NCBI GenBank assembly: GCA_029937655.1
Contig: JAPYPK010000003.1
Span: forward strand, 1-38,602
Origin: Nitrospinaceae bacterium
GTDB lineage: Bacteria; Nitrospinota; Nitrospinia; Nitrospinales; VA-1
Direction: 5' to 3'
DNA length: 38,602 bases
Shown: one piece after another, positions 10,850-20,909 of the stretch
How positions within the stretch are numbered: the first letter of the stretch is position 1
Layout: each line of letters opens with the position of its first letter
The notes under the pieces: generated by a model
Told to the model about the DNA's origin: nothing
The model's database searches: none
Seen by the model: only the letters and a program-made list of their open reading frames with translations
Program-made: the position numbers and the translations under genes

Positions 10850-10967
10850 ATCATTAAATATCGACAGTTAGGCATAAAATCTTCATATAAATATTCGTTT
10901 TATTATAATAAAATCTTTGTTTTTCCAAATTATAGCCTTCTATACTTGCTTCCAATCGTCTTGACCT

Positions 10968-11759
10968 ATGGATCATAGAAAAGTACAATCACTCGCTATG
11001 AAAAAACTACTATATCTTATTATTTTTTCTTTATTATTTCTCCCAAACTATCAAGCACAGGCTAAGTCATCACCAGAGGGTATGGTTCTCATCAAAAAGG
11101 GTTGTTTCATGATGGGCACCAACAAAATACACGACTACTTGGCTTTTGACCCAGATGTCCGAGAACGCCCAAATGATCGAGAACGCCCCGTTCACAAGGT
11201 GTGCCTCGATGCTTTTTATATGGACACCTACGAAACTACACAAGATAAATGGAGCAAGGTGAACCTTATAAATAATTCCGTATACAAAGCCCCTAATATT
11301 GCTGTCAATCAAATTGAATGGGGAGATGCAAATGATTATTGTCAGACGCTCGGAAACCGCCTCCCTACGGAAGCTGAGTGGGAATATGCAGCTCGTGCAG
11401 GCACCACGACGGAGTATCCTTGGGGTGATAAAATGGACCGCAATTATGCTTGGTATGGTGGAAACTCAGGCCATACACATCACCCAGCGGGAACTAGAAA
11501 ACCCAACCCATGGGGATTGTATGACATGTTCGGAGGCGTCTGGGAGTGGGTTAGTGATTGGTATGGCGAGTTCTATTATAAAACCAGCCCACTAAAAAAT
11601 CCTAAAGGTCCATCAAATATTTTGAGCTGGCATGTAATCAGAGGGGGGTCATGGATTGATGACAAACAATTCGTTCGTACCACTATCCGATATCCCGGGT
11701 TAGCTGATAATACGGATGATTTCTGGGTTGGATTCCGCTGTGCCAGAGATTTAAATTAA
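10968..11759 (+). CDS. SUMF1/formylglycine-generating-enzyme family protein
   Basis: GNRLPTEAEWEYAARAG, NPWGLYDMFGGVWEWVSDWYG, RGGSW...VGFRCAR; N-terminal signal peptide. Confidence 0.9.
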   Translation: MDHRKVQSLAMKKLLYLIIFSLLFLPNYQAQAKSSPEGMVLIKKGCFMMGTNKIHDYLAFDPDVRERPNDRERPVHKVCLDAFYMDTYETTQDKWSKVNLINNSVYKAPNIAVNQIEWGDANDYCQTLGNRLPTEAEWEYAARAGTTTEYPWGDKMDRNYAWYGGNSGHTHHPAGTRKPNPWGLYDMFGGVWEWVSDWYGEFYYKTSPLKNPKGPSNILSWHVIRGGSWIDDKQFVRTTIRYPGLADNTDDFWVGFRCARDLN

Positions 11760-11793
11760 TCAATATGCCAGATCAAAAATCTCTCTACATGTA

Positions 11794-12438
11794 ATGACTT
11801 TTGTTTTTGATTCTCGCACAACCAATAGGTTATACCAAAAACTTAGATCAAGTATTCCTGTCGCTACAACAGAGTTGAGCTACAGTAATCATTTCGAACT
11901 ACTAATAGCAGTAATGCTTACTGCTCAGGCAACAGATAAAATCGTAAATGAAGTAACCCCATCGCTTTTTAAAAAGTGCCCTAGCCCCAAAAGCTTTATT
12001 TTGTACGGCGAAAAAAAACTAGCTCGCTTGATAAAAAGAATCGGTTTAGCGCCTACCAAAGCAAAAAATATTATTCGCACGTGTCAAATATTATTAAAAA
12101 ATCACAATGGCGTTATACCTAAAACTCGAGAGGAGTTAGTAGAACTTCCAGGTGTTGGTAGAAAAACGGCAAATGTTGTTTTAAATGAAGCATTTGGAAT
12201 ACCTACTATAGCCGTCGACACACATGTGTTTAGAGTTGCCAATCGCACAGGATTAGCCAAGGGAAAGACTGTCCTTGAAACTGAAAAAAAATTAATAGAA
12301 GTAACTCCGGAGAAATGGAAAAAAGACGCGCACCATTATCTTATTCTTCATGGACGTTATGTTTGCAAAGCAAAAAACTTTAAATGCTCCAACTGCTCCA
12401 TCATTAAAGAGTGTCAGTTTAAAAATAAAACTAAATAG
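11794..12438 (+). CDS. nth: Endonuclease III
   Basis: HhH motif LPGVGRKTANVVLNEAFG...VDTHVFRVANR; C-terminal [4Fe-4S] cysteines CKAKNFKCSNCSIIKEC. Confidence 0.96.
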   Translation: MTFVFDSRTTNRLYQKLRSSIPVATTELSYSNHFELLIAVMLTAQATDKIVNEVTPSLFKKCPSPKSFILYGEKKLARLIKRIGLAPTKAKNIIRTCQILLKNHNGVIPKTREELVELPGVGRKTANVVLNEAFGIPTIAVDTHVFRVANRTGLAKGKTVLETEKKLIEVTPEKWKKDAHHYLILHGRYVCKAKNFKCSNCSIIKECQFKNKTK

Positions 12439-12440
12439 AA

Positions 12441-13205
12441 ATGTCCACCCAAAAAAAAAGAAGTTATGCAGATCTTGTAAAACGATTAAGCAAAACACTA
12501 GATAATACCGTTCAAATTTTTACCCTTGACCATATTAAATATTCAAATAATAAATATCCCTTCCAAAAAATAATATTAGGAGTTCATAATCCGAGGCGAG
12601 TTCTAATTTCAGCAGGAATTCATGGGGATGAACCGGCCGGAATTGAAACAATATGCTCTTTTTTAGAAAATAGTAGGTACAAAAAACATTTGGATCAATG
12701 GGAAATCACTATACTCCCATGTATTAATCCTTATGGTTTTGAAAATGACACCCGTGAAAACCATGAGAGCAAAGATTTAAACCGCTTATTCAAGGTTCAC
12801 AACCCCCCACTTGAAGTAAAATTAGCTAAATCGATCATTGAGCCCTCATATTTTGACATGACAATAGAATTACATGAGGATTGTGATAGCCATGGATATT
12901 ACTTGTTCCAAAAATCTAACACACCTAATGGACTTGAAATTGGAGTTAAAATTATCGAAGCGCTGAAAGGAGTTATTTCAATTAATTCAGATAAAACTAT
13001 TGAGAACATGCCTGCAGAAAAAGGAATTATACATAGAATAAAAGACATCAATCAGATGGAATGGTGGCCTATGGCTGGATATTCGCTTTCAATGAAAGCA
13101 GTCCATTGCTTAACCCTTGAAACTCCCACCATGCTACCTATGGACACACGTGTACAAGCGCACCTCTTGGCCATCGATCAAGCATTAATGTGTAATCATC
13201 AATAA
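12441..13205 (+). CDS. M14-type zinc carboxypeptidase / succinylglutamate desuccinylase-aspartoacylase-like
   Basis: Zinc motif SAGIHGDEPAGIE, INPYGFEND, DMTIELHED, LTLETPT. Confidence 0.75.
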   Translation: MSTQKKRSYADLVKRLSKTLDNTVQIFTLDHIKYSNNKYPFQKIILGVHNPRRVLISAGIHGDEPAGIETICSFLENSRYKKHLDQWEITILPCINPYGFENDTRENHESKDLNRLFKVHNPPLEVKLAKSIIEPSYFDMTIELHEDCDSHGYYLFQKSNTPNGLEIGVKIIEALKGVISINSDKTIENMPAEKGIIHRIKDINQMEWWPMAGYSLSMKAVHCLTLETPTMLPMDTRVQAHLLAIDQALMCNHQ

Positions 13206-13254
13206 GTGTGCTGCCGTTTTATCACAATCAAAGGCGGTAATAAAATTAGGGGAC

Positions 13255-15444
13255 TTAACTTAACTTGAGGGGAGATATAATAGGAACAACTATAGGCTCT
13301 CCAACGGGGATAGAATTGATATCCTTCCTTGGATTATAACTAGCAAGTAACCAGAAAGGGATAGCGTATATTTCGTTACATAATTCCCAAGCGGTTTCAC
13401 CCTTGGCCATATTTCGAACTAAAAGCTTCTCAATCATAAAATTATTAAAAAAATCTTCCTGTATAGCTTTATGATATTCCTGTCTTCGTTCTTCAAAAAG
13501 ATCTGGTTCCACCTTTAGGAATGGAACTTTAATTTCCGCATGGACATTTAACTGAGACCTCTTATTCATCCGATTAAGTTTTAATATTTTTTTAACCGGT
13601 AATTTGCTCCACTCCGCATAGTGACTTAACGTTTCATCAAAGTCCACCACGATGACTCCGACTTGAGATGAGTTCATAGTATCGTTACCAGTAAAGGAAA
13701 CTGGGCGAAATGCTGGCCTACCATGATTAGCTTTATCTACAGATTTAATATGAGCAAGTTTTACTTCAAAGGTTTGATTTGTCCGTTTTTCCGAGTTATT
13801 TTTTTTCGGATCAGGTTTGAAAGTATTTCGTTTGACAACTTTAGGTCTGGATGCAATCTGCATTCGATCATTTAATGGTATTTCTCCCGAAGGAACGTTT
13901 AACAACTGACCGCGAATAATCTGATCCGGATATTTAATTCGATTTAACCTGAGTAATTCGTTTACTTCTGTATCAAATCGATTAGCAATTTTCGTTAAAT
14001 TATCATTGCGACGTACTTTATATGTACTTAATTCACCACTATATTTTTTCTGATATTGTTTTACCATACGAACTGAAGGGTAAGCAGAACCTCCCCTCCC
14101 AGGCAAACGAAGTACCTGTCCTATATATATTTTATTCCTATGAGTTAGATTATTATATGAGTATAACTTATTGACTGAAGTTCTAAATCGCGATGCAATT
14201 ACCGACAGGGTATCCCCTCGGCGAACGGTATACCATTTTGAGCGAATCTGGTTTTTGTGACGCTCACTAGCCGGGATAATCTGATAAAAACTTCTTTGTT
14301 GAGAAAGTTTATTTTGAGGAGCTTGAAAGGTGAAATTTCGCGGAATTCGCTTCTGACCAGATATAACTGGCCTTCTAAGAGCGGGATTATATTTTGCTAT
14401 TTCATCTCTTGTCATGTTCAGGCTAGGCATAACACTATTTATGTGAACAAAATCTTTAAAAACAACGGAAGATAAATTCAAAGGTTGTTCAAATTTAGCA
14501 TTAGGAAAATATTTATTCTTGTTTTTCACAACATGCAGTGCCGCTAAAAATTCCGCATAGAAATTTTTAGAAGCAAAACCAAAACTACGGCTTCTGTAGC
14601 CATTGATCACATCTACGATGTTGGCTCCATATCTTTTTTTAGCATTTTTCATTCCCTGAGTACCATGATTATACGCTGTAATAGCAAGTGGCCAGCTTTG
14701 CAGAGCTTTAAAGTTTGATTTTAAAAGTTTTGCTCCAGCAATAGTAGATAGAATTGGATCTCTACGCTCATCAACATCATAACCAACATTCATAAACAAA
14801 CGCCCAGTTCCGCGAGTAAACTGCCAAATCCCAGCCGCCCCGGCACTGGAGTACGCATTTACTTGAAACGAAGATTCGACGTGCGGGAGTACCGTTAATT
14901 CTAAAGGAAGTTTAGCTTCAGCGAAAATTTGATTAATTCTGTCTTTATACTTACCGGAACGTTCAATACCAGATTTAAAACGGTCACTCTGGCCGATTTG
15001 AACCCTTATTCTCCGGGAGGCTTTTCTAAAATTTGACTTAACTAAATTGTAAATTCTTTTAGGTTCACCTTTTAATGACTGCTTTTTTTTGGTTCTGGAT
15101 ATTTTTAGTAATAATTTTTTATACTTTTTTTTAACCAGACCCAATCTATACTCCCTTGACCTTCTCGACATATTTGATCCATTTTTGATATAGAGAACCT
15201 CATAAATTATGCCAAGGTTATCCATGTCATGAACTACGTAATGATCTGTGGAGTATTCAGAATAGATCTTTTTCCAAAATTTAACTTTCGACTCAAGTCC
15301 TACAGGAGTGGAAAAATCATAATGATGTAATGTGTGCACTTCTCTATTAAGGTTTGCATGCACATAACCTTCAGAAAAGAAATGTATAATTAAAAAAAGA
15401 AACAATATCTTTATAGATTTAGTGAACAAATTATTATCTTTCAA
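13255..15444 (-). CDS. Membrane-bound lytic murein transglycosylase D-like, SLT domain plus LysM repeats
   Basis: SLT motif LPHVESSFQVNAYSSAGAAGIWQFTRGTGRLF; ITAYNHGTQGM; LysM repeats YTVRRGDTLSVIASRF and YKVRRNDNLTKIANRF. Confidence 0.93.
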   Translation of the reverse strand: MKDNNLFTKSIKILFLFLIIHFFSEGYVHANLNREVHTLHHYDFSTPVGLESKVKFWKKIYSEYSTDHYVVHDMDNLGIIYEVLYIKNGSNMSRRSREYRLGLVKKKYKKLLLKISRTKKKQSLKGEPKRIYNLVKSNFRKASRRIRVQIGQSDRFKSGIERSGKYKDRINQIFAEAKLPLELTVLPHVESSFQVNAYSSAGAAGIWQFTRGTGRLFMNVGYDVDERRDPILSTIAGAKLLKSNFKALQSWPLAITAYNHGTQGMKNAKKRYGANIVDVINGYRSRSFGFASKNFYAEFLAALHVVKNKNKYFPNAKFEQPLNLSSVVFKDFVHINSVMPSLNMTRDEIAKYNPALRRPVISGQKRIPRNFTFQAPQNKLSQQRSFYQIIPASERHKNQIRSKWYTVRRGDTLSVIASRFRTSVNKLYSYNNLTHRNKIYIGQVLRLPGRGGSAYPSVRMVKQYQKKYSGELSTYKVRRNDNLTKIANRFDTEVNELLRLNRIKYPDQIIRGQLLNVPSGEIPLNDRMQIASRPKVVKRNTFKPDPKKNNSEKRTNQTFEVKLAHIKSVDKANHGRPAFRPVSFTGNDTMNSSQVGVIVVDFDETLSHYAEWSKLPVKKILKLNRMNKRSQLNVHAEIKVPFLKVEPDLFEERRQEYHKAIQEDFFNNFMIEKLLVRNMAKGETAWELCNEIYAIPFWLLASYNPRKDINSIPVGEPIVVPIISPLKLS

Positions 15445-15629
15445 TTGCAGGTAATTAGTATTTTTAAGGGACAGTATAATGGACTAATTCAAAAGGGAGT
15501 TAAATTACTACTAGAAAAACAACCTAACTTCTATATTTTCAAAAGGCTAACAAAGCTGCCACTGCCAGTCAAGGTAAATCCAGCACCAGAATTAAACCTT
15601 TGAAAAATCAATACGTGATAAAATTAAAC

Positions 15630-15920
15630 TTATTTATTTTTAGACGAATACTCACTATTAAGTCTATATACAAAGGACAATAACTCGGCTACTACCTGGT
15701 ATAAAGATGCCGGAATTTCACGATTTAAATCAACTTTCGAGAGTAGGTGGACTAAGTCCGGATCTTCCTTTATTGGAACATTATTTTCTTTTGCCAAAGC
15801 AATAATTTTATCAGCAATTAGTCCCTTACCCTTTGCGGTAACAACGGGAGATTTGTTAACTCTATTGTCGTACCGCAGCGACACTGCAGAACGATCTGGT
15901 TTTTTTTTGAAATCAATCAT
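15630..15920 (-). CDS. Stand-alone FlhB C-terminal-domain-like protein
   Basis: AVSLRYDNRVNKSPVVTAKGKGLIADKIIALAKENNVPIKEDPDLVHLLSKVDLNREIPASLYQVVAELLSFVYRL, pattern of FlhB cytoplasmic domain. Confidence 0.88.
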   Translation of the reverse strand: MIDFKKKPDRSAVSLRYDNRVNKSPVVTAKGKGLIADKIIALAKENNVPIKEDPDLVHLLSKVDLNREIPASLYQVVAELLSFVYRLNSEYSSKNK

Positions 15921-17476
15921 GTTGTCAAATCCACCAATCTATCAGAATCACATGTTAATAACTGGTCCAATTGTTTTTCCAATTTTCTATCAATAGTACC
16001 AACAACACAACATGATGCGCTAACCTCAAAGTCCAAACTACTTAAGCGAGAACAAAAATCTTTAAGATTACCGTCTATAAATTTAGCTACATTTTCACTC
16101 TCAACATCAATTTTAATTGAAATAGATTCCTTGTTCATTTTGGCATCAACACGAATATTTCCGAGCACTGATAATTCCAACAGAAAAACAAGAAGCACGT
16201 CATCATTATTTTTATCCTCTTTCCCTTTACCCTCATCCTCAGGACGTCTCAAATAAAGGTTAACTGTCTTACCAACCATAAAAGGATCAGGAATTTGTAA
16301 TAGGATAGGTTGATTTTCTTGACGTGCAAATTGATTCGTCAATTGCTGCAATTCAATATTTTCAACTGCCCGAAGTAAAACTTTAATTACCTCTGTAAAT
16401 TGACGCCTCTGACTAGCCGAAATATCCTTTTCTACACTCTTTGCCTCTAAGACCTCCAACAACTTTGTGAGTTGACCCTTCAAGTCGTTTCTCACATTAA
16501 ATGGAATTTCAAAAGGGACTTTTCCCTGAAAAATATTTTTCACTTTTGGCTCATAATTAATGCCAGATAAATCTATTTGTTCTTTTAGTTGGGTACTGCC
16601 TTGACTTAGAAAATTTTGTACCGTGGGTGGAGTTTTTACAAAATTCAAAGTTTTGGCCAAACGCCAAACTAAATCGGTTTTAGTACTGAGATTCTTAATA
16701 ACCTCAGATGAATTAACCAAAATATCTAGTCTTTCAAGCATTACTCCAAACGGTTCTTTAAAAGGTAATAAAGATTTAATTCTAAAAATATCAACCAGCT
16801 TAGACGTATTATCCGGTTGAACTACAAGCCTAAAACCATCACGATGTGGGGTGACTACTAAAGAAACATTTTCCCCGGTTTTAGGTGGTAGTGAAGAAAA
16901 ATAGGCAGTTATCAATTTATTTTCAAAATTAACAACTATATTATTATTTCCAGAAATATCCACAACGGTAGCTTTTATTGATTGACCTGATGTGAGATTC
17001 ATATTGTCGATTTCACGTGCCGACAAATCTCTAGAAAAAATATTACTGGATTTTGTTAGGGTGAGATTAGGGTTAGAATCCAAAATTGATTTATTATCGA
17101 ATACTTGATTTGATGGAATATTTGAAAAATTTTTGCCAGATATTTTGGTTCTATCCTCAATGCCATGTGATGGGGAAGTTGGATGAGAGTCTATTAATTT
17201 TATCTGTAATGGCAATTCAGAAGAAGGTCTATATACTTGAGCAGAAAAAGAATGCCCAGGAGTTAAAGGATGTCGTGTTTCAACCATTATCCGCTTATTA
17301 AAAATTTTTAGAATAGCTTTATTTTTCTCGGGCAATGATTCTAAAACGGTAGCCTGGAACTGTGCCCCCGATTTAAGAAATTTATTTAAATAAGGGAGAG
17401 TATCGAGAGAACTATTGACCAATGTCAATTTCAATGAGTTTTCAGATAAACCTTCAGGAATCAATTCAACCTCCAA
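15917..17476 (-). CDS. FliK-like flagellar hook-length control protein
   Basis: C-terminal Flg_hook-like region (FLLELSVLGNIRVDAKMNKESISIKIDVES), overlaps flhB-like gene, adjacent to fliL. Confidence 0.7.
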   Translation of the reverse strand: MEVELIPEGLSENSLKLTLVNSSLDTLPYLNKFLKSGAQFQATVLESLPEKNKAILKIFNKRIMVETRHPLTPGHSFSAQVYRPSSELPLQIKLIDSHPTSPSHGIEDRTKISGKNFSNIPSNQVFDNKSILDSNPNLTLTKSSNIFSRDLSAREIDNMNLTSGQSIKATVVDISGNNNIVVNFENKLITAYFSSLPPKTGENVSLVVTPHRDGFRLVVQPDNTSKLVDIFRIKSLLPFKEPFGVMLERLDILVNSSEVIKNLSTKTDLVWRLAKTLNFVKTPPTVQNFLSQGSTQLKEQIDLSGINYEPKVKNIFQGKVPFEIPFNVRNDLKGQLTKLLEVLEAKSVEKDISASQRRQFTEVIKVLLRAVENIELQQLTNQFARQENQPILLQIPDPFMVGKTVNLYLRRPEDEGKGKEDKNNDDVLLVFLLELSVLGNIRVDAKMNKESISIKIDVESENVAKFIDGNLKDFCSRLSSLDFEVSASCCVVGTIDRKLEKQLDQLLTCDSDRLVDLTT

Positions 17477-17536
17477 TTAAAAAACAAAGGTTTGAGTATT
17501 GCAAAAACAAAAGAAATTATAGTTAACGATTTTTTT

Positions 17537-17878
17537 TTAAACGGTAAGGTTGATGTTCTGCCCTTGGTGAGAATTACCTTTAAAGACATTTTCTTGGGTA
17601 GAATTTGGGAGGGCCTTTTCAAGATCATTATTTTGCTTAGATTTATTGCGAAGCCTAATATCGCGTCTTCGTTTTGCCTCAGGGCTAACTGAGTCTGGGG
17701 CTTCTATTTTCTCAGGGTCCTGAACTTCAATTTGTTTCAATTCATTTACAGCAACTTGTTCCTTCTGAATTTGCTGAGCAGTAGTTGACGGAAGCTGCTG
17801 CATCGTCTGCTGCAACTTTTCAGCATGCGTTCCCATTTGAAGAGTTTGCTGAGTATTTACAATTTCTATAGTTGGCAT
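17537..17878 (-). CDS. Small Gln/Lys-rich protein in flagellar block
   Basis: 113-aa ORF in the same direction between fliK-like and fliL; low complexity; no recognised domain. Confidence 0.6.
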   Translation of the reverse strand: MPTIEIVNTQQTLQMGTHAEKLQQTMQQLPSTTAQQIQKEQVAVNELKQIEVQDPEKIEAPDSVSPEAKRRRDIRLRNKSKQNNDLEKALPNSTQENVFKGNSHQGQNINLTV

Positions 17879-18000
17879 GGTTTAAAGCTATCGATTAACA
17901 AATAAGAGACATTAATCAATATAGCTCAACAACCTCCATTGTCAAGCGAACCAATACAAGCAACAAGTTAGTTATTAACTTTTACGGCAAAAGAAAAAGT

Positions 18001-18588
18001 CTACTTAACTATAAATTCAGAAAAATAGACCTCTTGAACAACACCCGTCCCAACAGGTAAAAGTTCGTTAACCTTAGTAATAATCCTTTTTTTAACTCGT
18101 TCCTTAGTGGACTCTATTTTTGTGGTGAGATTTTTATAGCTTTGCCGAAGAAGAATATTATAAATTCTTTTTCGAATACTGGGCAGGTTTTTAGAGATCT
18201 CCCCCCCTAACCCTGCATTGCTCATGCTAAAACTAGGGGTAACCAGAAGGAAACGACCTGATTCATCCTTACCCTTAAGCTTGATAGGAAAGAAAAATGC
18301 CTTGAGTGGATACATGTGTACTTTGTCAAACTTTGGTTGTACTAATTTACTGGCAACATCATCGCCCTCACCTAAAGCGCCTTCTGTTTCTAAATCAACC
18401 CCCTCTTCCGTCACAACATCACTTTTTGGCTCATCTCCTGAAAGAAAATAATACGCAGCGCCACCAATAAGTAAAAGAAGAAGCAAAACACCGCCACCGA
18501 CCATAATCATTAATTTTTTATCGGATTTAAGCTTTGCAATCAGGCTCGGTTCACTAGTATCTGATTCAGTTTTATCGTCTTCGGCCAT
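18001..18588 (-). CDS. fliL: Flagellar basal body-associated protein FliL
   Basis: Single N-terminal TM (LMIMVGGGVLLLLLLIGGAAYYFLS), FliL C-terminal pattern ending VQEVYFSEFIVK. Confidence 0.85.
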   Translation of the reverse strand: MAEDDKTESDTSEPSLIAKLKSDKKLMIMVGGGVLLLLLLIGGAAYYFLSGDEPKSDVVTEEGVDLETEGALGEGDDVASKLVQPKFDKVHMYPLKAFFFPIKLKGKDESGRFLLVTPSFSMSNAGLGGEISKNLPSIRKRIYNILLRQSYKNLTTKIESTKERVKKRIITKVNELLPVGTGVVQEVYFSEFIVK

Positions 18589-18609
18589 AATTCTTGATTA
18601 AATATTACT

Positions 18610-19215
18610 CTACGCAAGACTCTGAAATTCAGAATACAAACAATGTACCTGAGATTTCAATAGGTCTCGACCACTTGTGTTATCTAAAACATAATCGGCA
18701 TAATTCAACTTTTCCTCTAGCGACATTTGTGATTTAAGACGACTTTTAACGGAGGCACGGGATTCTCCGTCACGGTTCACCACACGTTGAATTTGCAGTT
18801 CCTGAGCACTTTGAATAATTATAACTTTAGCAACATTTTTATAGTTTTTTGATTCAATCAATAAAGCTGAATCAATAATAACAACAGCTTCAGGGCTTAT
18901 CTTTTGATGATCTGAATATATTTTTTTTTCTTCTGCTATAATGCGGTGATGCAAAATAACTTCTAAAGCATGTCTCTTTTTATCACTTTGGAAAACTTCG
19001 GCTGCTAATTTTGACCTATTTAGAGTTTTATCAGGGTTCAAATATTCGTTGCCAAACTTGTCAACAATTTCTTTCCAGGCAGGTTGATGGGGAGCGACGA
19101 GCTGCCGACTTATAAGGTCTGCATCAATAATATAGGCACCTAATTCCTTAAAGTACGATGCGGCAAGGGACTTTCCCGACCCTATATTTCCAGTCAATCC
19201 GATTAAAATGGACAT
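18610..19215 (-). CDS. coaE: Dephospho-CoA kinase
   Basis: Walker A GLTGNIGSGKS, YIIDADLISRQLV, NRDGES. Confidence 0.95.
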   Translation of the reverse strand: MSILIGLTGNIGSGKSLAASYFKELGAYIIDADLISRQLVAPHQPAWKEIVDKFGNEYLNPDKTLNRSKLAAEVFQSDKKRHALEVILHHRIIAEEKKIYSDHQKISPEAVVIIDSALLIESKNYKNVAKVIIIQSAQELQIQRVVNRDGESRASVKSRLKSQMSLEEKLNYADYVLDNTSGRDLLKSQVHCLYSEFQSLA

Positions 19216-19227
19216 AGCAATCCTCTA

Positions 19228-20085
19228 TCACTCAAAGCGCTCTAGAAAATTTTCATATAAGCAAACCAAACTTCGAGTAATAGGACCTGGCTTCCCATCA
19301 CCAACAATTTTTCTATCCAAACGAGTAACGGGCATAAGATTTTTAACAGACCCAGTTAAAAACATTTCATCAGCACTTTCAAGAATCTCAACAGGCCAAG
19401 CACCTTGCTCCAATCTAAATCCATTTTCCTGACTGAGTTTAATGACCAGATCTCTTGTTATACCAGCTAATATTCCACAATCTAAAGAAGGTGTCATCAG
19501 ACTCCCATTTCGCACAAAAAAGAAATTACTTGTTGTGCTCTCCGTTAAATGACCTTGTGAATTTAGCATTAAAGCATCATGTGCACCAAGACGCTCAGAC
19601 TCTATTTTAGCAAGTACATTGTTTAAATAGTTTCCAGTTTTAATGTTAGGACTCAGCGCATCTTTTGAATTTCTCTGAACACTGACAACAGCAAGGTGAA
19701 TTCCATTTTCGTAGAATTCTGAAGGGTATATATGCGCAGGAGTCACGTAAATAAGAACGAGCGGAGATAGGCAGGACGAAGGGTCAATGTTTATATCTCC
19801 CACACCACGAGTCACAACTATACGAACATAGGATTCTTGGTTTGCCGCATCTGCGAGAGTACGGTCAATCTGCTTCCTCAACCAAAAATCATCAAACGGA
19901 ATAACCAGTTCGATTCCTCCTGCAGAACGACGCAACCTCTTTAAATGTTCATCAAGAAAACAAGGGCGATTTTTCCTAGTATTAACAACCTCGTAAACAC
20001 TATCGCCAAATAAAAAACCATGGTCGAAAACTGAAACAAACGCTTCTTCTTTTATCGTTCCGTTAATATTAATACGTGTCTTCAT
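19228..20085 (-). CDS. Class IV PLP aminotransferase (BCAT / D-amino acid transaminase family)
   Basis: FDHGFLFGDSVYEVVNT, NIKTGNYLNNVLAK, LTESTTSNFFFV. Confidence 0.92.
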   Translation of the reverse strand: MKTRININGTIKEEAFVSVFDHGFLFGDSVYEVVNTRKNRPCFLDEHLKRLRRSAGGIELVIPFDDFWLRKQIDRTLADAANQESYVRIVVTRGVGDINIDPSSCLSPLVLIYVTPAHIYPSEFYENGIHLAVVSVQRNSKDALSPNIKTGNYLNNVLAKIESERLGAHDALMLNSQGHLTESTTSNFFFVRNGSLMTPSLDCGILAGITRDLVIKLSQENGFRLEQGAWPVEILESADEMFLTGSVKNLMPVTRLDRKIVGDGKPGPITRSLVCLYENFLERFE

Positions 20086-20115
20086 GCAATCTAGTATTAA
20101 AAAATTTACAAAAAA

Positions 20116-20850
20116 CTACTTAGTAGAAAATTTTTTCAGGAGATTGTTTAATTTATTTTTGTCTTCTTTTGTGTGGTTATCCATAGCATCTTCTTCAGGA
20201 CTATTTTTTATTTCCCCTTTAACCGCATCCAGCAATTCTTCTTTTTTATGTTTTATATCTTGAGTAATTTCATTAAGCGCACCTATTTTTTCTAATTTTT
20301 CTTGAACACCATCAAAGGACATCTCTGAGGAAAAATCTAAAAATTTATCGATGTAAGATTCTTGACTGACCAAGGAAATAATTTTCTCTAAATAAGGTGA
20401 AATAATTGATCCCTGAGTAACTTTTTCATAACCACCGCTAAATAAACCTAATGGAAACATCATAATAGCTACAATAACAAGCCCTTTTAGAAATCCAAGT
20501 CCCCCACCTACAATGCGATCAAGAAAGGAAATAGCAAGTGTCCCCTCAACACTTTTTCTGATCAATCGACCAAGCAAACCGAAAATGACTTTTACTATAA
20601 AAATAATAACCAGCCCTACTAAAATTTTAACAACAGTGAAAACTATCGTAAATTCTGCAATACGAGCCATAACCTCTTGAGAAACCATCGACTGAAGAAA
20701 AATGGCAAATTCCTCGTAGTAATCTATGGCCAAAACATAACCTACCAAATAACCAAGCAACGAAAATATTTCCCTAACCATTCCCTTAGAAAAGGAATAA
20801 ACAAAGGAAAAACCAACAATAAAAATAATAAAATAATCAAATAGACTCAT
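20116..20850 (-). CDS. CvpA family membrane protein
   Basis: Four hydrophobic segments; FDYFIIFIVGFSFVYSFSKGMVREIFSLLGYLVGY and DRIVGGGLGFLKGLVIV are CvpA hallmarks. Confidence 0.88.
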   Translation of the reverse strand: MSLFDYFIIFIVGFSFVYSFSKGMVREIFSLLGYLVGYVLAIDYYEEFAIFLQSMVSQEVMARIAEFTIVFTVVKILVGLVIIFIVKVIFGLLGRLIRKSVEGTLAISFLDRIVGGGLGFLKGLVIVAIMMFPLGLFSGGYEKVTQGSIISPYLEKIISLVSQESYIDKFLDFSSEMSFDGVQEKLEKIGALNEITQDIKHKKEELLDAVKGEIKNSPEEDAMDNHTKEDKNKLNNLLKKFSTK

Positions 20851-20909
20851 AGTAGCTAATTGGCAGCCGCATAAGCATTGCTACGCTAGGAAAATAATGA
20901 ATGATAAGG

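Noticed and set aside
13206-13254. Possible bidirectional terminator between convergent genes (TGCCGTTTTAT...ATAAAAT)
   Set aside because: Pairing is AT-dominated and interrupted; not a convincing GC stem plus T-tract.
15541-15620. Short Gly/Ser-rich reverse-strand frame (FNSGAGFTLTGSGSFVSLLKI*) downstream of the flhB-like gene
   Set aside because: Too short, only a TTG start candidate; insufficient evidence of coding.
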